DNA of 64,000 nucleotides from Isotricha intestinalis (GCA_023807065.1 JAJJLU010003493.1:1-64000); one strand, 5' to 3'. Positions 37,859 through 47,783 are shown, counted from the stretch's first letter. Notes: generated from the letters alone by a model not told the origin. Made by a program: numbers and translations.

Positions 37859-40699
37859 TTATTCATTTTCTAAACTTGTTAAAGTAGTTTGTGTTTCATT
37901 TCTAATATGTTTTCCGATTTTAAAATCTTGTTTTTTTAATTCTTCAATTACTAAACATTTTGAAATATAATTATGTTCTTTAATTTCTAATTCTTTTTTC
38001 ATTTGATTAATAATTAATTCATTTTCAATTAAATTATTATTTTTTTCTTTTTTTAATTCTTTAATTTCTTTTTCCTTTTCATTTATAATTTGTTTCTGTT
38101 CTAATATTTGATTATTTAATTCTTCTATTTTTCCTAATTCTCCAATTTCTTCAAAAATTTTAATTTGATTATTTTTATTTGTTAAATCAATATTTAAATT
38201 ATTTATTATTTCCAAATATTTTTTTTTATTTTCTTCAATTAAATTTTCTTTTTCTTTTAATTTATTTTCTTTATTATTTATTCTAATTTTTAAATCTTCA
38301 TTTTCTTTTTTTAATTTTGATATTTCATTATTTAAAAGATTAAAATCTATTTTTTCTTCATTTATTTTACATGATAAATCAAATATTTTTTTTACTGATA
38401 TTTCACTTAAATTTTTTTTTTCTATTTTTTCTTTTTCTAAATCTTTTTCTATTTTTGTTAAATTAATATTTATCTTTTTTATTTTTTCTTCATATTCTTG
38501 TTTAATATTATTTATTTCTTTATTTTTATTTTCTATAATCTTTTCATTGTTTTCATTATTAATATTATTATTTTTTTCATTTTCTTCTTTTTCTTGTTTT
38601 ATTCTTTTATTTAATAATTCTAATTCTTTAATTTGATTTTGATAATTATTAATATTATTATTTAAATTTATAATTTTTTTATCTTTTTCTTTTAATTTAT
38701 TTTTATTTAATGAAATAGTATTATTTACTTCTTTTATTTTTTTATTATATTCTTCTTTTAATTTATTAATTTCATTTTCTTTTTTATTCAAGTATAAATT
38801 ATTATCTTTTAATTGTTTTGTTATTTCTGTATTTTCATCCATTATTTTTATTATATTTTCATTTTGTTCATTTAATTTTTGTGTTAAATCAATTATCTTT
38901 TTAAATGCATTATTTTTTTCATTATTTTCTAAAAATATTTCTTTATTTTTTTCTTCTGATATTTTATCTATTTGTTCTCTTAATATTTTAATTTCATTGT
39001 CTTTTATTTTTATTAAATTATCTTTTTCTTTTATTAATTTTCTTTTTATTATTTCTTTTTCTTTGTTTTCATTTAATAAAATCTCATTTTCCGATAAAGT
39101 TTTTTTTATTCTTTTTTCATTTTTGCTTATTACACTTTCATTTTCAATTACTTTTATATTTAATTCATTTAACTTTTGTGTTTTTATTTGCAATTCTTCT
39201 TTTATTTTTTCATTTTCTTCTTTTAATTCTTTTATTTCTGATTTATTTTTTTCATAATAATCTTTATATTTAAATAATTCTTCTTTATTTTTTGAAAATT
39301 GATTTTGAATGAATGAATTTTCTTGTTTTATTTTTTTTAAATCAAATTCTAAGTTTTTATTATTAAACTCCAAATTATTTTTATTATTTTCTATTAAATT
39401 TAATTTATTTGAGAATTCATTATTTTTTTCTTTTAAAGTATTATTTTCATTTTTTAAATTATTTATTAATTGTATGTTTTTATTATTTTCATCTTCTGAT
39501 TTTTTCCTTAATTCATTTATTTGTTTATTTAATTCTTCTATTATTAATTTATAATTTTTATGAACTTGAAATAAATTTTCATTTAAATCTTCTTTTTCTT
39601 TTGAATATTTTATATTTAAATTTCTTAATTCTTTGACTTTACTATTTAAATTTAATAAATTTTCATCTTGTTTTAAATTTATTGTATTTATATCACTATT
39701 TGATTTTTTAATTAATTCATTTAATTTTTCATTTTTAGAATAATATAATATATTTTCTTTTTGTAATTTAATCAATTCATTGTTTTTCTTTGTTAAAATT
39801 TTAGTTATTTCAGAATTCTTTTCATTTAATTTATTAATTTCTTCACTATAATTATCTTTAATTTTTTTAATTTCTTCAATATAATTTTTTATATTTAATT
39901 TTAAAGTAATTACTTCATTTTTTAACGAAGAATTTTCTTTTAGAAATATTTCATTTTTAACTTCAATATCATTATAAAATTTAATTAATTTTTCATTTTC
40001 TTTTTGAATAGAAATTTTTTCATTTTCTAAATTTGAATTTCTTATATTTTGATTCATTAAATTATTTTTATCATTATTAAATTGAATTAACTTTTCTTTC
40101 ATTTCTTTAATTAACTCTATAAAACTATTATTTTTAGTTTTTAATTTGAAAATCTCATCTTCTAAATTATTTATTTTATGATTTAATCTATTGTTTGTTT
40201 CTTCTTCATCTAATAATTTTTCATTTAATTCTTCATTAATTGTTTTTAATTGATTATTATTTTCAATTAATTTTTTTTCTTTCTCTTGAAATAATTGTAA
40301 ATTATAATTTAATTGAGAAATTTTTTCAATTTGATTTCCACATTCTTTAAAAGTTTTTTTTGTTAAAGAATTTAATTCATTAATTTTATCATTATATTGA
40401 ATTTCTAATTTATTACATTTAAATTTAAAAATTTCTAAATTAGAATTTAAATTAGATATTATTTTATTTTTTTCATTAATTTCTTCTTTATATTTTGCTA
40501 TTTTTTTCAAAAGAGAATTTTTTTCCGTTAAATATTTATTTACTATTGATTTACTTTGTAATATTTCTTCTTGAAAATTCAGTATTTGTGATTCATTTAT
40601 ATTATTTTTATCTTCATTTTCTTCGTAATTAAAAATATCATTTGATTTTGATATATCTGATATTTTTGTTATACTTTCTTGAAAACTTATATTATTCAT
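37859..40699 (-). CDS. Long coiled-coil protein, unknown
   Basis: The product has 946 residues, almost entirely heptad-repeat sequence rich in Glu, Lys, Asn, Ile and Leu from about residue 40 to 900. A short N-terminal segment and a C-terminal non-coiled tail (GKHIRNETQTTLTSLENE) flank it. There is no signal peptide, membrane segment or motor domain. Such proteins form tethers or cytoskeletal filaments (golgin-, centrosome- or basal-body-like), but the composition is too generic to assign. Several plus-strand ORFs inside it are shadows of this frame. It is divergent from the next gene with 88 bp between start codons. Confidence 0.7.
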   Translation of the reverse strand: MNNISFQESITKISDISKSNDIFNYEENEDKNNINESQILNFQEEILQSKSIVNKYLTEKNSLLKKIAKYKEEINEKNKIISNLNSNLEIFKFKCNKLEIQYNDKINELNSLTKKTFKECGNQIEKISQLNYNLQLFQEKEKKLIENNNQLKTINEELNEKLLDEEETNNRLNHKINNLEDEIFKLKTKNNSFIELIKEMKEKLIQFNNDKNNLMNQNIRNSNLENEKISIQKENEKLIKFYNDIEVKNEIFLKENSSLKNEVITLKLNIKNYIEEIKKIKDNYSEEINKLNEKNSEITKILTKKNNELIKLQKENILYYSKNEKLNELIKKSNSDINTINLKQDENLLNLNSKVKELRNLNIKYSKEKEDLNENLFQVHKNYKLIIEELNKQINELRKKSEDENNKNIQLINNLKNENNTLKEKNNEFSNKLNLIENNKNNLEFNNKNLEFDLKKIKQENSFIQNQFSKNKEELFKYKDYYEKNKSEIKELKEENEKIKEELQIKTQKLNELNIKVIENESVISKNEKRIKKTLSENEILLNENKEKEIIKRKLIKEKDNLIKIKDNEIKILREQIDKISEEKNKEIFLENNEKNNAFKKIIDLTQKLNEQNENIIKIMDENTEITKQLKDNNLYLNKKENEINKLKEEYNKKIKEVNNTISLNKNKLKEKDKKIINLNNNINNYQNQIKELELLNKRIKQEKEENEKNNNINNENNEKIIENKNKEINNIKQEYEEKIKKININLTKIEKDLEKEKIEKKNLSEISVKKIFDLSCKINEEKIDFNLLNNEISKLKKENEDLKIRINNKENKLKEKENLIEENKKKYLEIINNLNIDLTNKNNQIKIFEEIGELGKIEELNNQILEQKQIINEKEKEIKELKKEKNNNLIENELIINQMKKELEIKEHNYISKCLVIEELKKQDFKIGKHIRNETQTTLTSLENE

Positions 40700-40787
40700 T
40701 TATAATTTTTAATATTTTTTTTTTTAATTTTTTTCTTAAAATATTATTTAATAATTTGTCTTCAATTTTTTACCAAATTAATATTTT

Positions 40788-42293
40788 ATGTTAGGTAAGA
40801 AAAGAGAAAATGATTTTAAAGAAAATAATAATATTCAAGAAGAAAAGGAAATTATAGAAAGAGAATTAACTGAAGATGAAATAAAAGAAATATATAATAA
40901 TGCAGATAAAAGTGAAAATCCAGAATTAATATATGAATTAATTATTAAATATAAAAAAATAACAGAGTTAAAATCAGAATTTTTTATTCAATCAGCAATT
41001 AAATTATGTGATATTTATTTTAATAAAAATAAATATTGTCAATTTAAATATTTACTACTTTTATCTTTAAAATTATTATGTGATGGTGTTAATTTTAAAA
41101 AAGAAACATTCAAAGGATTAATAAAAAATTATATTGAATTATCATTAATCACTTATTATAATAGGGATTATATTGAGTACGTTCAAAATTATTTTAAGAA
41201 AATTAAACAAGATGAAATTTCTTCTTTTATTGAAGATTGTTTAAAAAAATTTCCAATTAATAATTTTGATATTGTTGAATTTACAAAGGAAAAAATTAAT
41301 ATAAAAAATGAAATTAAAATTGAAAATAAAATTGATAATAATAATCAAGAATTATTGTTAGAAATTAATGAAAATATTTCTCAAAATTTAAATAAGTTAA
41401 ATGTTTATTCTTTATTTTTAATTTCTGATAATTGTTTAGGTTCAATTGCTTCAATTTATGTTAATCATAGTTTTCAATATTATTTTGTTGTTTTTAGTGT
41501 AAATTTAAATATTATATCTTCTTTTAAATCAGAAAATGATAAAAAATTTTCTCAAATTTTTCAATATTTTCCAAATAAATTTATTTTAACTTTAGATAAT
41601 AAAATTTTATTTATTTCCTTAACGGAAAATCAATGTAAATATAGATTTATATCAGATAAAAATTTTTCTTATGATGATATTGAAAAATGTATAAATATTG
41701 AGAAAATAAATTCTGAAAAAATTGTTCTTTGTTATTCAAATAATAAAGTTTTAATATTTTCTGGAATTTGCTATAATAATATTACTTTAAAAGTGACATT
41801 AACTAAAATTAATATATTAAATTGTTTAAGAATTCATTTTTCAATTTTTGCTTTTTTTTCTTCTGAAGATAAAAAATTAAAAATAGAGTTATTTGATCAA
41901 TATAAATATGAAGAAAAATCACATTTTATTTTTAATAAAATTACTAAATTTAATAATTTAATTGTGAAAAAAATAAATAAAAATTGCTTAAGTATTTTTT
42001 ATGATAATAATAAAATGATATTATTTAATATAATAACAAATGATATTTCTCAAATTTTAGATTTTAATTATAAAATAAAAAAAATAACATATAATTTTGA
42101 AATTCAAAAATTTATATTTAAAACAGATTCATATATTTTTATTTATAATTTCAATGAAAATCCAATTTCATTTGAAATAATGATTCAAATAAATATTGAT
42201 AATTCATTTAATGATGATTTTATTATATTAAATCAATCATGTTATTTTATAAAAAACAATAAAATAGAAAAAGGAAAATTAAAAAATAAATAA
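40788..42293 (+). CDS. Unknown protein with helical N-terminus and beta-rich C-terminus
   Basis: The product has 501 residues. Residues about 25-175 look like paired helices of a TPR- or PCI-like solenoid (for example FFIQSAIKLCDIYFNKNKYCQFKYLLLLSLKLL). Residues about 210-490 alternate short hydrophobic strands with Asn/Lys turns, like a degenerate beta-propeller (repeats of the type KFILTLDNKILFISL and KIVLCYSNNKVLIFSG). A solenoid plus propeller occurs in trafficking-coat and proteasome-like scaffolds, but I recognise no family. Its stop lies 31 bp from that of the convergent secreted-protein gene. Confidence 0.5.
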   Translation: MLGKKRENDFKENNNIQEEKEIIERELTEDEIKEIYNNADKSENPELIYELIIKYKKITELKSEFFIQSAIKLCDIYFNKNKYCQFKYLLLLSLKLLCDGVNFKKETFKGLIKNYIELSLITYYNRDYIEYVQNYFKKIKQDEISSFIEDCLKKFPINNFDIVEFTKEKINIKNEIKIENKIDNNNQELLLEINENISQNLNKLNVYSLFLISDNCLGSIASIYVNHSFQYYFVVFSVNLNIISSFKSENDKKFSQIFQYFPNKFILTLDNKILFISLTENQCKYRFISDKNFSYDDIEKCINIEKINSEKIVLCYSNNKVLIFSGICYNNITLKVTLTKINILNCLRIHFSIFAFFSSEDKKLKIELFDQYKYEEKSHFIFNKITKFNNLIVKKINKNCLSIFYDNNKMILFNIITNDISQILDFNYKIKKITYNFEIQKFIFKTDSYIFIYNFNENPISFEIMIQINIDNSFNDDFIILNQSCYFIKNNKIEKGKLKNK

Positions 42294-42324
42294 AATTAAA
42301 ATTTTTATACAAACAAAAAATTTA

Positions 42325-43113
42325 TTATTTTTTTTTTAAAATTTTTAAAAGCTGATGAACATATAAATTATTATTAAAATAATGATCAGTTTTAATATCA
42401 TAATTATTATTAACAATTTTAAAATATTTTTTAAATTTCTTTGATTTTTGATTTTGTTCAAAATTAAAAGGAGTATAATAAACATTAACTAATTTATTTT
42501 TAGTAACATGAAACCAATGAATTAATTTATTTATTTTTTCTTTATCATCAATGAAAAAATTAGGCATAAATAAATCTACAATATTTTTATCAATTTTTTC
42601 TTTTGAAGAATTAGGATTATATATTATTTTCATTTTTTCAAAAAAATCATCTATTGTTAAATAAGGTTTCATTATTTTTTTATTTGACATCCAATCTTTT
42701 AAAGTATATAAATCTTGAAAAGATTGAAGTAAATATAATTCTTTTGAATTTTTTCTAAATATAATAAAATGATGATTTCTTCTTATTTCAATTTGAACTA
42801 TATAATTTTTATTAAGTAATACTTTTATATTATATAAATTTAAAGTAAGATTATTTTTTGATAAATTTAATTTCTTCATTTCTTCATCATTTTCTATTCC
42901 TCCTATTGACATTAATATAAATTTTGCTGTTATTCTACATGAAGTTTCGTTAAATGAAGGTAAATTATAATATAATTTTTTTAAAGCTAAATCACTCATT
43001 TTCTCTGTTAATGTATTATTATCAAATAGTTCACCTATTTTTTTAGGTTTAAACTTTTTTAAATTTATTGCGTATATTATTTGGAATATAAATGAGAAGA
43101 GAATTAATATCAT
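42325..43113 (-). CDS. Secreted Cys/His protein, possible papain-like fold
   Basis: The product has 262 residues. The N-terminus is a good signal peptide (hydrophobic 1-15, ending YA). The mature part has a Cys in a helix-start setting (NETSCRITAKFIL, C59), then about 55 residues later a His in a strand (NHHFIIF, H114 or H115), then a strand with LLQSFQDLYTLKDW. The order Cys-helix, His-strand and a following polar residue is how papain-like and related thiol hydrolases place their active sites. This is only a pattern match; I do not recognise the family. It could equally be non-catalytic. Coding status is supported by the signal peptide and mixed composition. Confidence 0.55.
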   Translation of the reverse strand: MILILFSFIFQIIYAINLKKFKPKKIGELFDNNTLTEKMSDLALKKLYYNLPSFNETSCRITAKFILMSIGGIENDEEMKKLNLSKNNLTLNLYNIKVLLNKNYIVQIEIRRNHHFIIFRKNSKELYLLQSFQDLYTLKDWMSNKKIMKPYLTIDDFFEKMKIIYNPNSSKEKIDKNIVDLFMPNFFIDDKEKINKLIHWFHVTKNKLVNVYYTPFNFEQNQKSKKFKKYFKIVNNNYDIKTDHYFNNNLYVHQLLKILKKK

Positions 43114-43341
43114 TATTTTTTTTTTTGTCTTGGAAATATAAAACGAATTAAATAACTTAAAATATATATTAATTGATATTTACATATTAAAATATAAATA
43201 ATCAAAAATTATCAAAAAAAAGTATTTAAACAAATTAAAAAATTTAACTAAAAATAATAAAAAACTATTTAATTAAATTTAATTATTTTTAAAAAAAGAG
43301 TTTATATAAAATATATTTTTAGAAATTAAAAAAAATTTATT

Positions 43342-43968
43342 TTATAAATCTACATCATAAGGAAAAATTTCTTTATTTATATTTTCTTTTAATTGATTAA
43401 ATTCACCTTTAATTAAATTATCAGTATTAATAACATCACAAAAAGCAGTTTTAACAATTTTATTTTCTCTTTCTAAACGTTTTTCAAGAAAATATTTTTG
43501 TAATTGATATTTATTATCAAAATTTTTTTTATTAAAAACAATTTTTTTCTTCTCAATTATATTATTATTTGTAATATTAATATTTGATAAATTTTTTTTA
43601 AAATAAAAAGGTCTTGAAGATAAAGGTAAAGTACTTAAAGTAGAAATAGAAGAAGTAAAATCACTTAAATTTTTTTTTAATTTGGTTTTATGATTATTAT
43701 TGTCTTTAAATAAACAATCTAAATTTATTTCTGGAATAAATCTAACTTTATTTTTAAGAAAATGATTTTTAATAGAAAGAAAATTATTTGATTTTTTAGG
43801 TATTATTTTTATTTTAGGTAAAATTACTTTATCATTAATTCCTTTAATTTTATATCTTGATAATATTGGAATTGGTTTTTTAATATTAAAAAAAGTTTGA
43901 GATGAAATATCAATAATTCTTCCTTCATTAAGTTTATTTCTAATATTTCTTTGAGATAATGATTTCAT
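43342..43968 (-). CDS. Small basic protein, unknown
   Basis: The product has 208 residues and is strongly basic (Lys/Asn/Ile). The N-terminal half has short repeated phrases of the type ILPKIKI and KVRFIPEI; a Ser/Thr-rich stretch (about 104-118, SSISTLSTLPLSSR) may be phosphorylated. No domain, signal peptide or membrane segment was seen. The first ATG is used and its start codon is 49 bp from that of the divergent DGK-like gene, one of the tightest divergent pairs here. A cytoskeletal-associated role is possible but unsupported. Confidence 0.5.
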   Translation of the reverse strand: MKSLSQRNIRNKLNEGRIIDISSQTFFNIKKPIPILSRYKIKGINDKVILPKIKIIPKKSNNFLSIKNHFLKNKVRFIPEINLDCLFKDNNNHKTKLKKNLSDFTSSISTLSTLPLSSRPFYFKKNLSNINITNNNIIEKKKIVFNKKNFDNKYQLQKYFLEKRLERENKIVKTAFCDVINTDNLIKGEFNQLKENINKEIFPYDVDL

Positions 43969-44017
43969 ATTAAAACAAATAATTATAAAAATTAATTAAA
44001 ATTAAATTATAAAAAAT

Positions 44018-45511
44018 ATGAATGATATTCCTTTTGAAGTAGAAGGAGATTTAAGTAGTATATCAGAAAGAAAAGTTGATTCTAATGAAATTATTCCTTA
44101 TTTGATAGATGATAATAATGAACATTTACATATTAAAAATGATTTAAATGCAGCTTTAGTTATTTTTATTAATCCATTCTCAGGGAATAAACAAGGTGAA
44201 CTTATCTTAAAAATATTATCAAATTATAAAACAAAAAAAAATTACAAATTAATAGATTTTTCAAAAATTAATAAAAATATTTTAGAAAGTAAATATGAAT
44301 TTTTTACTTGTATTTTTTTTGACTTAACAAATGAAGAAGATTTAAATAAGGGAATAAATTGTATAAAAGAATACATTGATTCAATAACAAAAGGTGAATT
44401 AGTAAAAATTTTAATTGGAGGTGGAAATGGAAGTGTAATATCAATAATAAGGACATTACAAAATAATAATATAAATACAGATAAATGTATATTTGGTCAT
44501 ATTCCTTTAGGAAAAGAAAATAATTTATCTAAAACTTTAGGTTTTAATAATTATATTAAATTATCTAATAATGTTAATTCTCTTTATAAAATATTATTAA
44601 AGTATCATAAAGCTATGTCTGCAAAAGTTGATGTTTGGAAAATGGAATTAAAATTAGATGAAAATGAAGGTGAAATAATTGAAAATTTAAAAGAAGGGAA
44701 AAAAGTAAATAAAATGAATTGTTTTAGTAAAACTTTCATTAATTATTTATCTCTGGGTTATGATGCTAGAATTGGTTTTAATTATGATAAAAAAAGAACT
44801 TCAAATACATTTTGCAATAAAATAATATATTGTTGGGAAGGAATAAAGAAAAATTGTTGTAGAAAAAGTTTAAAAATAAATGGATTTATAGAATCTTTTT
44901 CAGTTTATGAAGATGAAGATCAATCTTTTATTGAAAAAACTTTTATTTCAAATATGGAAAGTGAAGACAATTTAAAAGTAAAATTTAAATTTAAACCAAA
45001 GAATGAATTAACGAATTTAGAAAATGAAGAAAAATGTTACATTTTAAAAGGAGAACCAATAACATTAATATGTCAAAATATAAATTATTATATTGAAGGT
45101 GTAAATAATATATGGAATAGTTCAAATAATAAATTAGCTTTTGATGTAATTGAAAGTGATAAAAATAAGAAAGAAAATTATTTAAATAAAGTGAAAAAAA
45201 TGATTAAAGCAAAACAAAAAATTGATGATAAAAAATTAGAATTTTTTACTTATGATAATGGATTTGAAAGTGGAATTGACAAAATTATTGGAGGAATGGC
45301 TAATAAATTATATCATGGTTGTGGTCCTGTTTTAATTAAATTTAAAGATATTACTCCATTTGATAAAAATGATAGAATTTATTTAAATGTTGATGGTGAT
45401 TATTATAATATTGTTAATCCTATTTCTTTAAAAATACAATTAGATAAAAGTATATGTAATGGACAAATCCCTTTTCTTGTAAATATTTCATATGAAGTTA
45501 AAAAAAAATAA
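44018..45511 (+). CDS. Diacylglycerol kinase-like protein with altered active-site motifs
   Basis: The product has 497 residues. It has a DAGK catalytic domain start (LVIFINPFSGNKQGELI, about 47-63, the 'vf.NP.SG...G' block), then an accessory domain with LGYDARIGFNYDKKR, NKIIYCWEGIKK and, near the end, VLIKFKD and YLNVDGDYY, as in DGKs ('DGE'). The two key motifs deviate: GGDGT is GGNGS (135-139) and PLGTGND is PLGKENN (163-169). The Asp of GGDGT is essential in DGK and sphingosine kinases, so activity is doubtful. DGKs convert diacylglycerol to phosphatidic acid at membranes. No C1 domain is present. It may be a pseudokinase or have altered chemistry. Confidence 0.75.
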   Translation: MNDIPFEVEGDLSSISERKVDSNEIIPYLIDDNNEHLHIKNDLNAALVIFINPFSGNKQGELILKILSNYKTKKNYKLIDFSKINKNILESKYEFFTCIFFDLTNEEDLNKGINCIKEYIDSITKGELVKILIGGGNGSVISIIRTLQNNNINTDKCIFGHIPLGKENNLSKTLGFNNYIKLSNNVNSLYKILLKYHKAMSAKVDVWKMELKLDENEGEIIENLKEGKKVNKMNCFSKTFINYLSLGYDARIGFNYDKKRTSNTFCNKIIYCWEGIKKNCCRKSLKINGFIESFSVYEDEDQSFIEKTFISNMESEDNLKVKFKFKPKNELTNLENEEKCYILKGEPITLICQNINYYIEGVNNIWNSSNNKLAFDVIESDKNKKENYLNKVKKMIKAKQKIDDKKLEFFTYDNGFESGIDKIIGGMANKLYHGCGPVLIKFKDITPFDKNDRIYLNVDGDYYNIVNPISLKIQLDKSICNGQIPFLVNISYEVKKK

Positions 45512-45568
45512 ATCTTTTTTTCCTCTTTTTTTATTTATTTATATTTTTTTTAATAATTTTTTTGAACA

Positions 45569-46462
45569 ATGGGAGATAAACAGTCTAATCAAAAAATTAA
45601 ATTGGAAAAAGTAAAGAATAAAAATAATAATAAAGAGAAAGAATTTAAAAATTCTTATGAAGAAAATAAGGATAATCACCCTACTATATATACAGTAAAT
45701 AAAATTGATATTTCTTCAAATAATAATAATGAGAATAATAACATAGATGTTAATAATTTATTAAATTTAATAGAAAAACAATCTAAAAAATATAAGTCAA
45801 TAAAGCTTTTAAATAATAAAAAAACAAATGAAGAATATTTAGAAAAAAAATTAGAAGAAATAAAAGATAATATAAATAATTTTTCAGAAACAAAAGAAAT
45901 AGGAATTCAAACTAAAAAAGAAGAAAATTTAAAAGAAATAGAAAATATGAAATTTAATATATTTAAAGAAAAATATAAAAAGAAATTAACAAGTAATAAT
46001 TCTCAATATAAAATAAAAAAACTAAAGGAAATGATAAAAGAGAAAAATAGTTTTGATTATTTTAAGAAATATAATTTATATGAGAAAAAAATAAAAGAAT
46101 TAAAAATATATTTATCTGATAAAGATTTAAATTATGTTAGTCCTGTTGATGGAAGAAGAATTGATTTTAATAGAAAAATAAATAAAAGAGAAATTATGAA
46201 AAATAGAAAAAATAATAAATCTAATTCTATTGGAATTATTAATAATGATTTAAATAGAAAATATGATAAATTTTTTAATTATGATTCAACTGGAAATTTA
46301 TTTTCTGAAATTTCTAACAGTAGTAACATTCAAAAAATAAAATTTAAAGAAAGAAAAAATAACTTTAATCATATTTATTATAAAAATGAATTATTTGATT
46401 TTGAAGAACAATTATCTCGAACAGATATAAGAAAATTAATATTTAAAAAATGTAAAAAGTGA
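45569..46462 (+). CDS. Lys/Asn-rich protein, unknown
   Basis: The product has 297 residues. It starts MGDKQS, which fits the N-myristoylation pattern (Gly2, Ser6). The body is basic and helical; ENLKEIENMKFNIFKEKYKKK and IKKLKEMIKEKN suggest coiled coil (about 85-170). A less biased phrase, NYVSPVDGRRIDFNRK (about 190-205), may be a conserved core. The C-terminus is basic. The gene ends in TGA, one of the few here not ending in TAA. It follows the DGK-like gene on the same strand after 57 bp. No family was recognised. Confidence 0.5.
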   Translation: MGDKQSNQKIKLEKVKNKNNNKEKEFKNSYEENKDNHPTIYTVNKIDISSNNNNENNNIDVNNLLNLIEKQSKKYKSIKLLNNKKTNEEYLEKKLEEIKDNINNFSETKEIGIQTKKEENLKEIENMKFNIFKEKYKKKLTSNNSQYKIKKLKEMIKEKNSFDYFKKYNLYEKKIKELKIYLSDKDLNYVSPVDGRRIDFNRKINKREIMKNRKNNKSNSIGIINNDLNRKYDKFFNYDSTGNLFSEISNSSNIQKIKFKERKNNFNHIYYKNELFDFEEQLSRTDIRKLIFKKCKK

Positions 46463-46620
46463 AATATAATTCCCAAATATAAATAAAAATAATATAATTA
46501 ATTATAAAAGAAATAATTTTTTTTTATAAAACAAAAGAAAAAAACACAAAATAAAAAATAAATAATATAAATATTATATTCCTGTAAATATATATAAAAA
46601 ATTGTAAAAGTCAATTATTT

Positions 46621-46851
46621 TCAAGGAAGAACGTTTTCATAAATCTTGAAGAATCTTTTAAAGAAACAGATGAAAGTGGATTTATAGAAAGAAATGAATT
46701 AATAGAAACAATACATAAATTACCTATTAAATTAGGAGAAACTGAATAGAATAGACAATGAAGTTTAACATTTTTTAAATTGTGATGGTATTATTTCTAA
46801 AGAAGAATATGTTAAATTAATTCAAGATTTAATTCAATTCGAAGGTTCTTA
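46621..46851 (+). pseudogene. EF-hand (calmodulin/centrin-like) gene remnant
   Basis: An open stretch reads FINLEESFKETDESGFIERNELIETIHKL, a convincing first EF-hand (loop with Asp, Ser, Gly and final Glu), then hits TAG at 46747-46749. After one frameshift the sequence resumes as HFLNCDGIISKEEYVKLIQDLIQ, a second EF-hand, ending TAA at 46849-46851. Between them are the TAG and a TAA. No ATG begins it. The most likely reading is a decayed EF-hand gene; it is not a recent copy of the EF-hand gene at 5.7-6.3 kb, whose sequence is quite different. Confidence 0.6.
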
Positions 46852-46889
46852 AAAAAATTAAAAACAAAATTATTTTTTTAAATAAATAT

Positions 46890-47783
46890 TTAAGTATATT
46901 TACTCATTCCAAAATTATATGTATATTCCTTAAAAAAAGGAATTTTCCAAAACAATATATTCATAATTTCATGTTTTAAACATCCAGTAGTAAAATTATA
47001 TTTTCCAAGAAAATTAATAGAATTTTTGGCAAAAATATCAGAATTAATTTTAAAAGGCATATTTAATTGATTTAACTCAGTTTCAACAGGTCCAATTTCT
47101 AAAGTAGTAAAATCGATTTTTTTTCCATATTCTCTTTGTAAAATTTCATAAAAACTTTGTAAAAAACATTTAGTAGAAGCATAAATTGATCTTGTAGGTA
47201 ATCTCATTCTTCCCATAACACTTCCTGAACCAATAATTAAAGATTTTTTATTTCTTTTTAACATTTTTTCTATTATTATCTTTGTTATAAATACTAATGA
47301 TATTGTATTTACATTTAACATATTTCTTATTTGATCATCTGTTAAATCACATAAAAATTTTCTTGTTATTACTCCTGCATTATTTATTAATATTGATATT
47401 TCTTCTCCTTTTGTTATTGAAGATATTTTTTCATCAAAATCTTTTATTATTTCATTTGTAAATGATTGACTTAAATTATATTGTAATATTTCTATTGTTG
47501 CATTTGGATTTTCTTTTAATAAATCTTGTTTTGCTTTTTTAAGTTTTTCTTCTTTTGATGATATTAATAGTATTTTAAATCCTTGGTTCATAAATTGTTT
47601 TGCAAAAGAATATCCTATTCCTACACTTCCTCCTGTTATTATACAAAATCCTGAACCATATTTTTTTAAAAGGTTTTGAGAAGGAAGTAAAAATGTTTTA
47701 TATATCCAATATAATAGTAGTATTAACTTTTTTAAAATATATACTAATCCAAAATAATAACATATTGTTTTAAAAGCATTCAT
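46890..47783 (-). CDS. SDR, very-long-chain 3-ketoacyl-CoA reductase/17beta-HSD type
   Basis: The product has 297 residues. An N-terminal membrane segment (about 6-32) anchors a short-chain dehydrogenase/reductase domain. The cofactor motif is TGGSVGIG (50-57), followed by NNAG (134-137), the catalytic Ser in IGSGS (about 186-188) and YASTK (Y201, K205). IDFTTLEIGPVETEL matches the 'v....pG.v.T.m' block. Membrane anchor plus this motif set is the HSD17B12/Ifa38 pattern: the second step of fatty-acid elongation in the ER, reducing 3-ketoacyl-CoA with NADPH. The family is sure; the substrate is inferred. Confidence 0.85.
   Translation of the reverse strand: MNAFKTICYYFGLVYILKKLILLLYWIYKTFLLPSQNLLKKYGSGFCIITGGSVGIGYSFAKQFMNQGFKILLISSKEEKLKKAKQDLLKENPNATIEILQYNLSQSFTNEIIKDFDEKISSITKGEEISILINNAGVITRKFLCDLTDDQIRNMLNVNTISLVFITKIIIEKMLKRNKKSLIIGSGSVMGRMRLPTRSIYASTKCFLQSFYEILQREYGKKIDFTTLEIGPVETELNQLNMPFKINSDIFAKNSINFLGKYNFTTGCLKHEIMNILFWKIPFFKEYTYNFGMSKYT

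Noticed and set aside
39309..39636. Plus-strand ORFs inside the coiled-coil gene
   Set aside because: Phe/Leu/Ser-rich shadows of the minus-strand coiled-coil frame.
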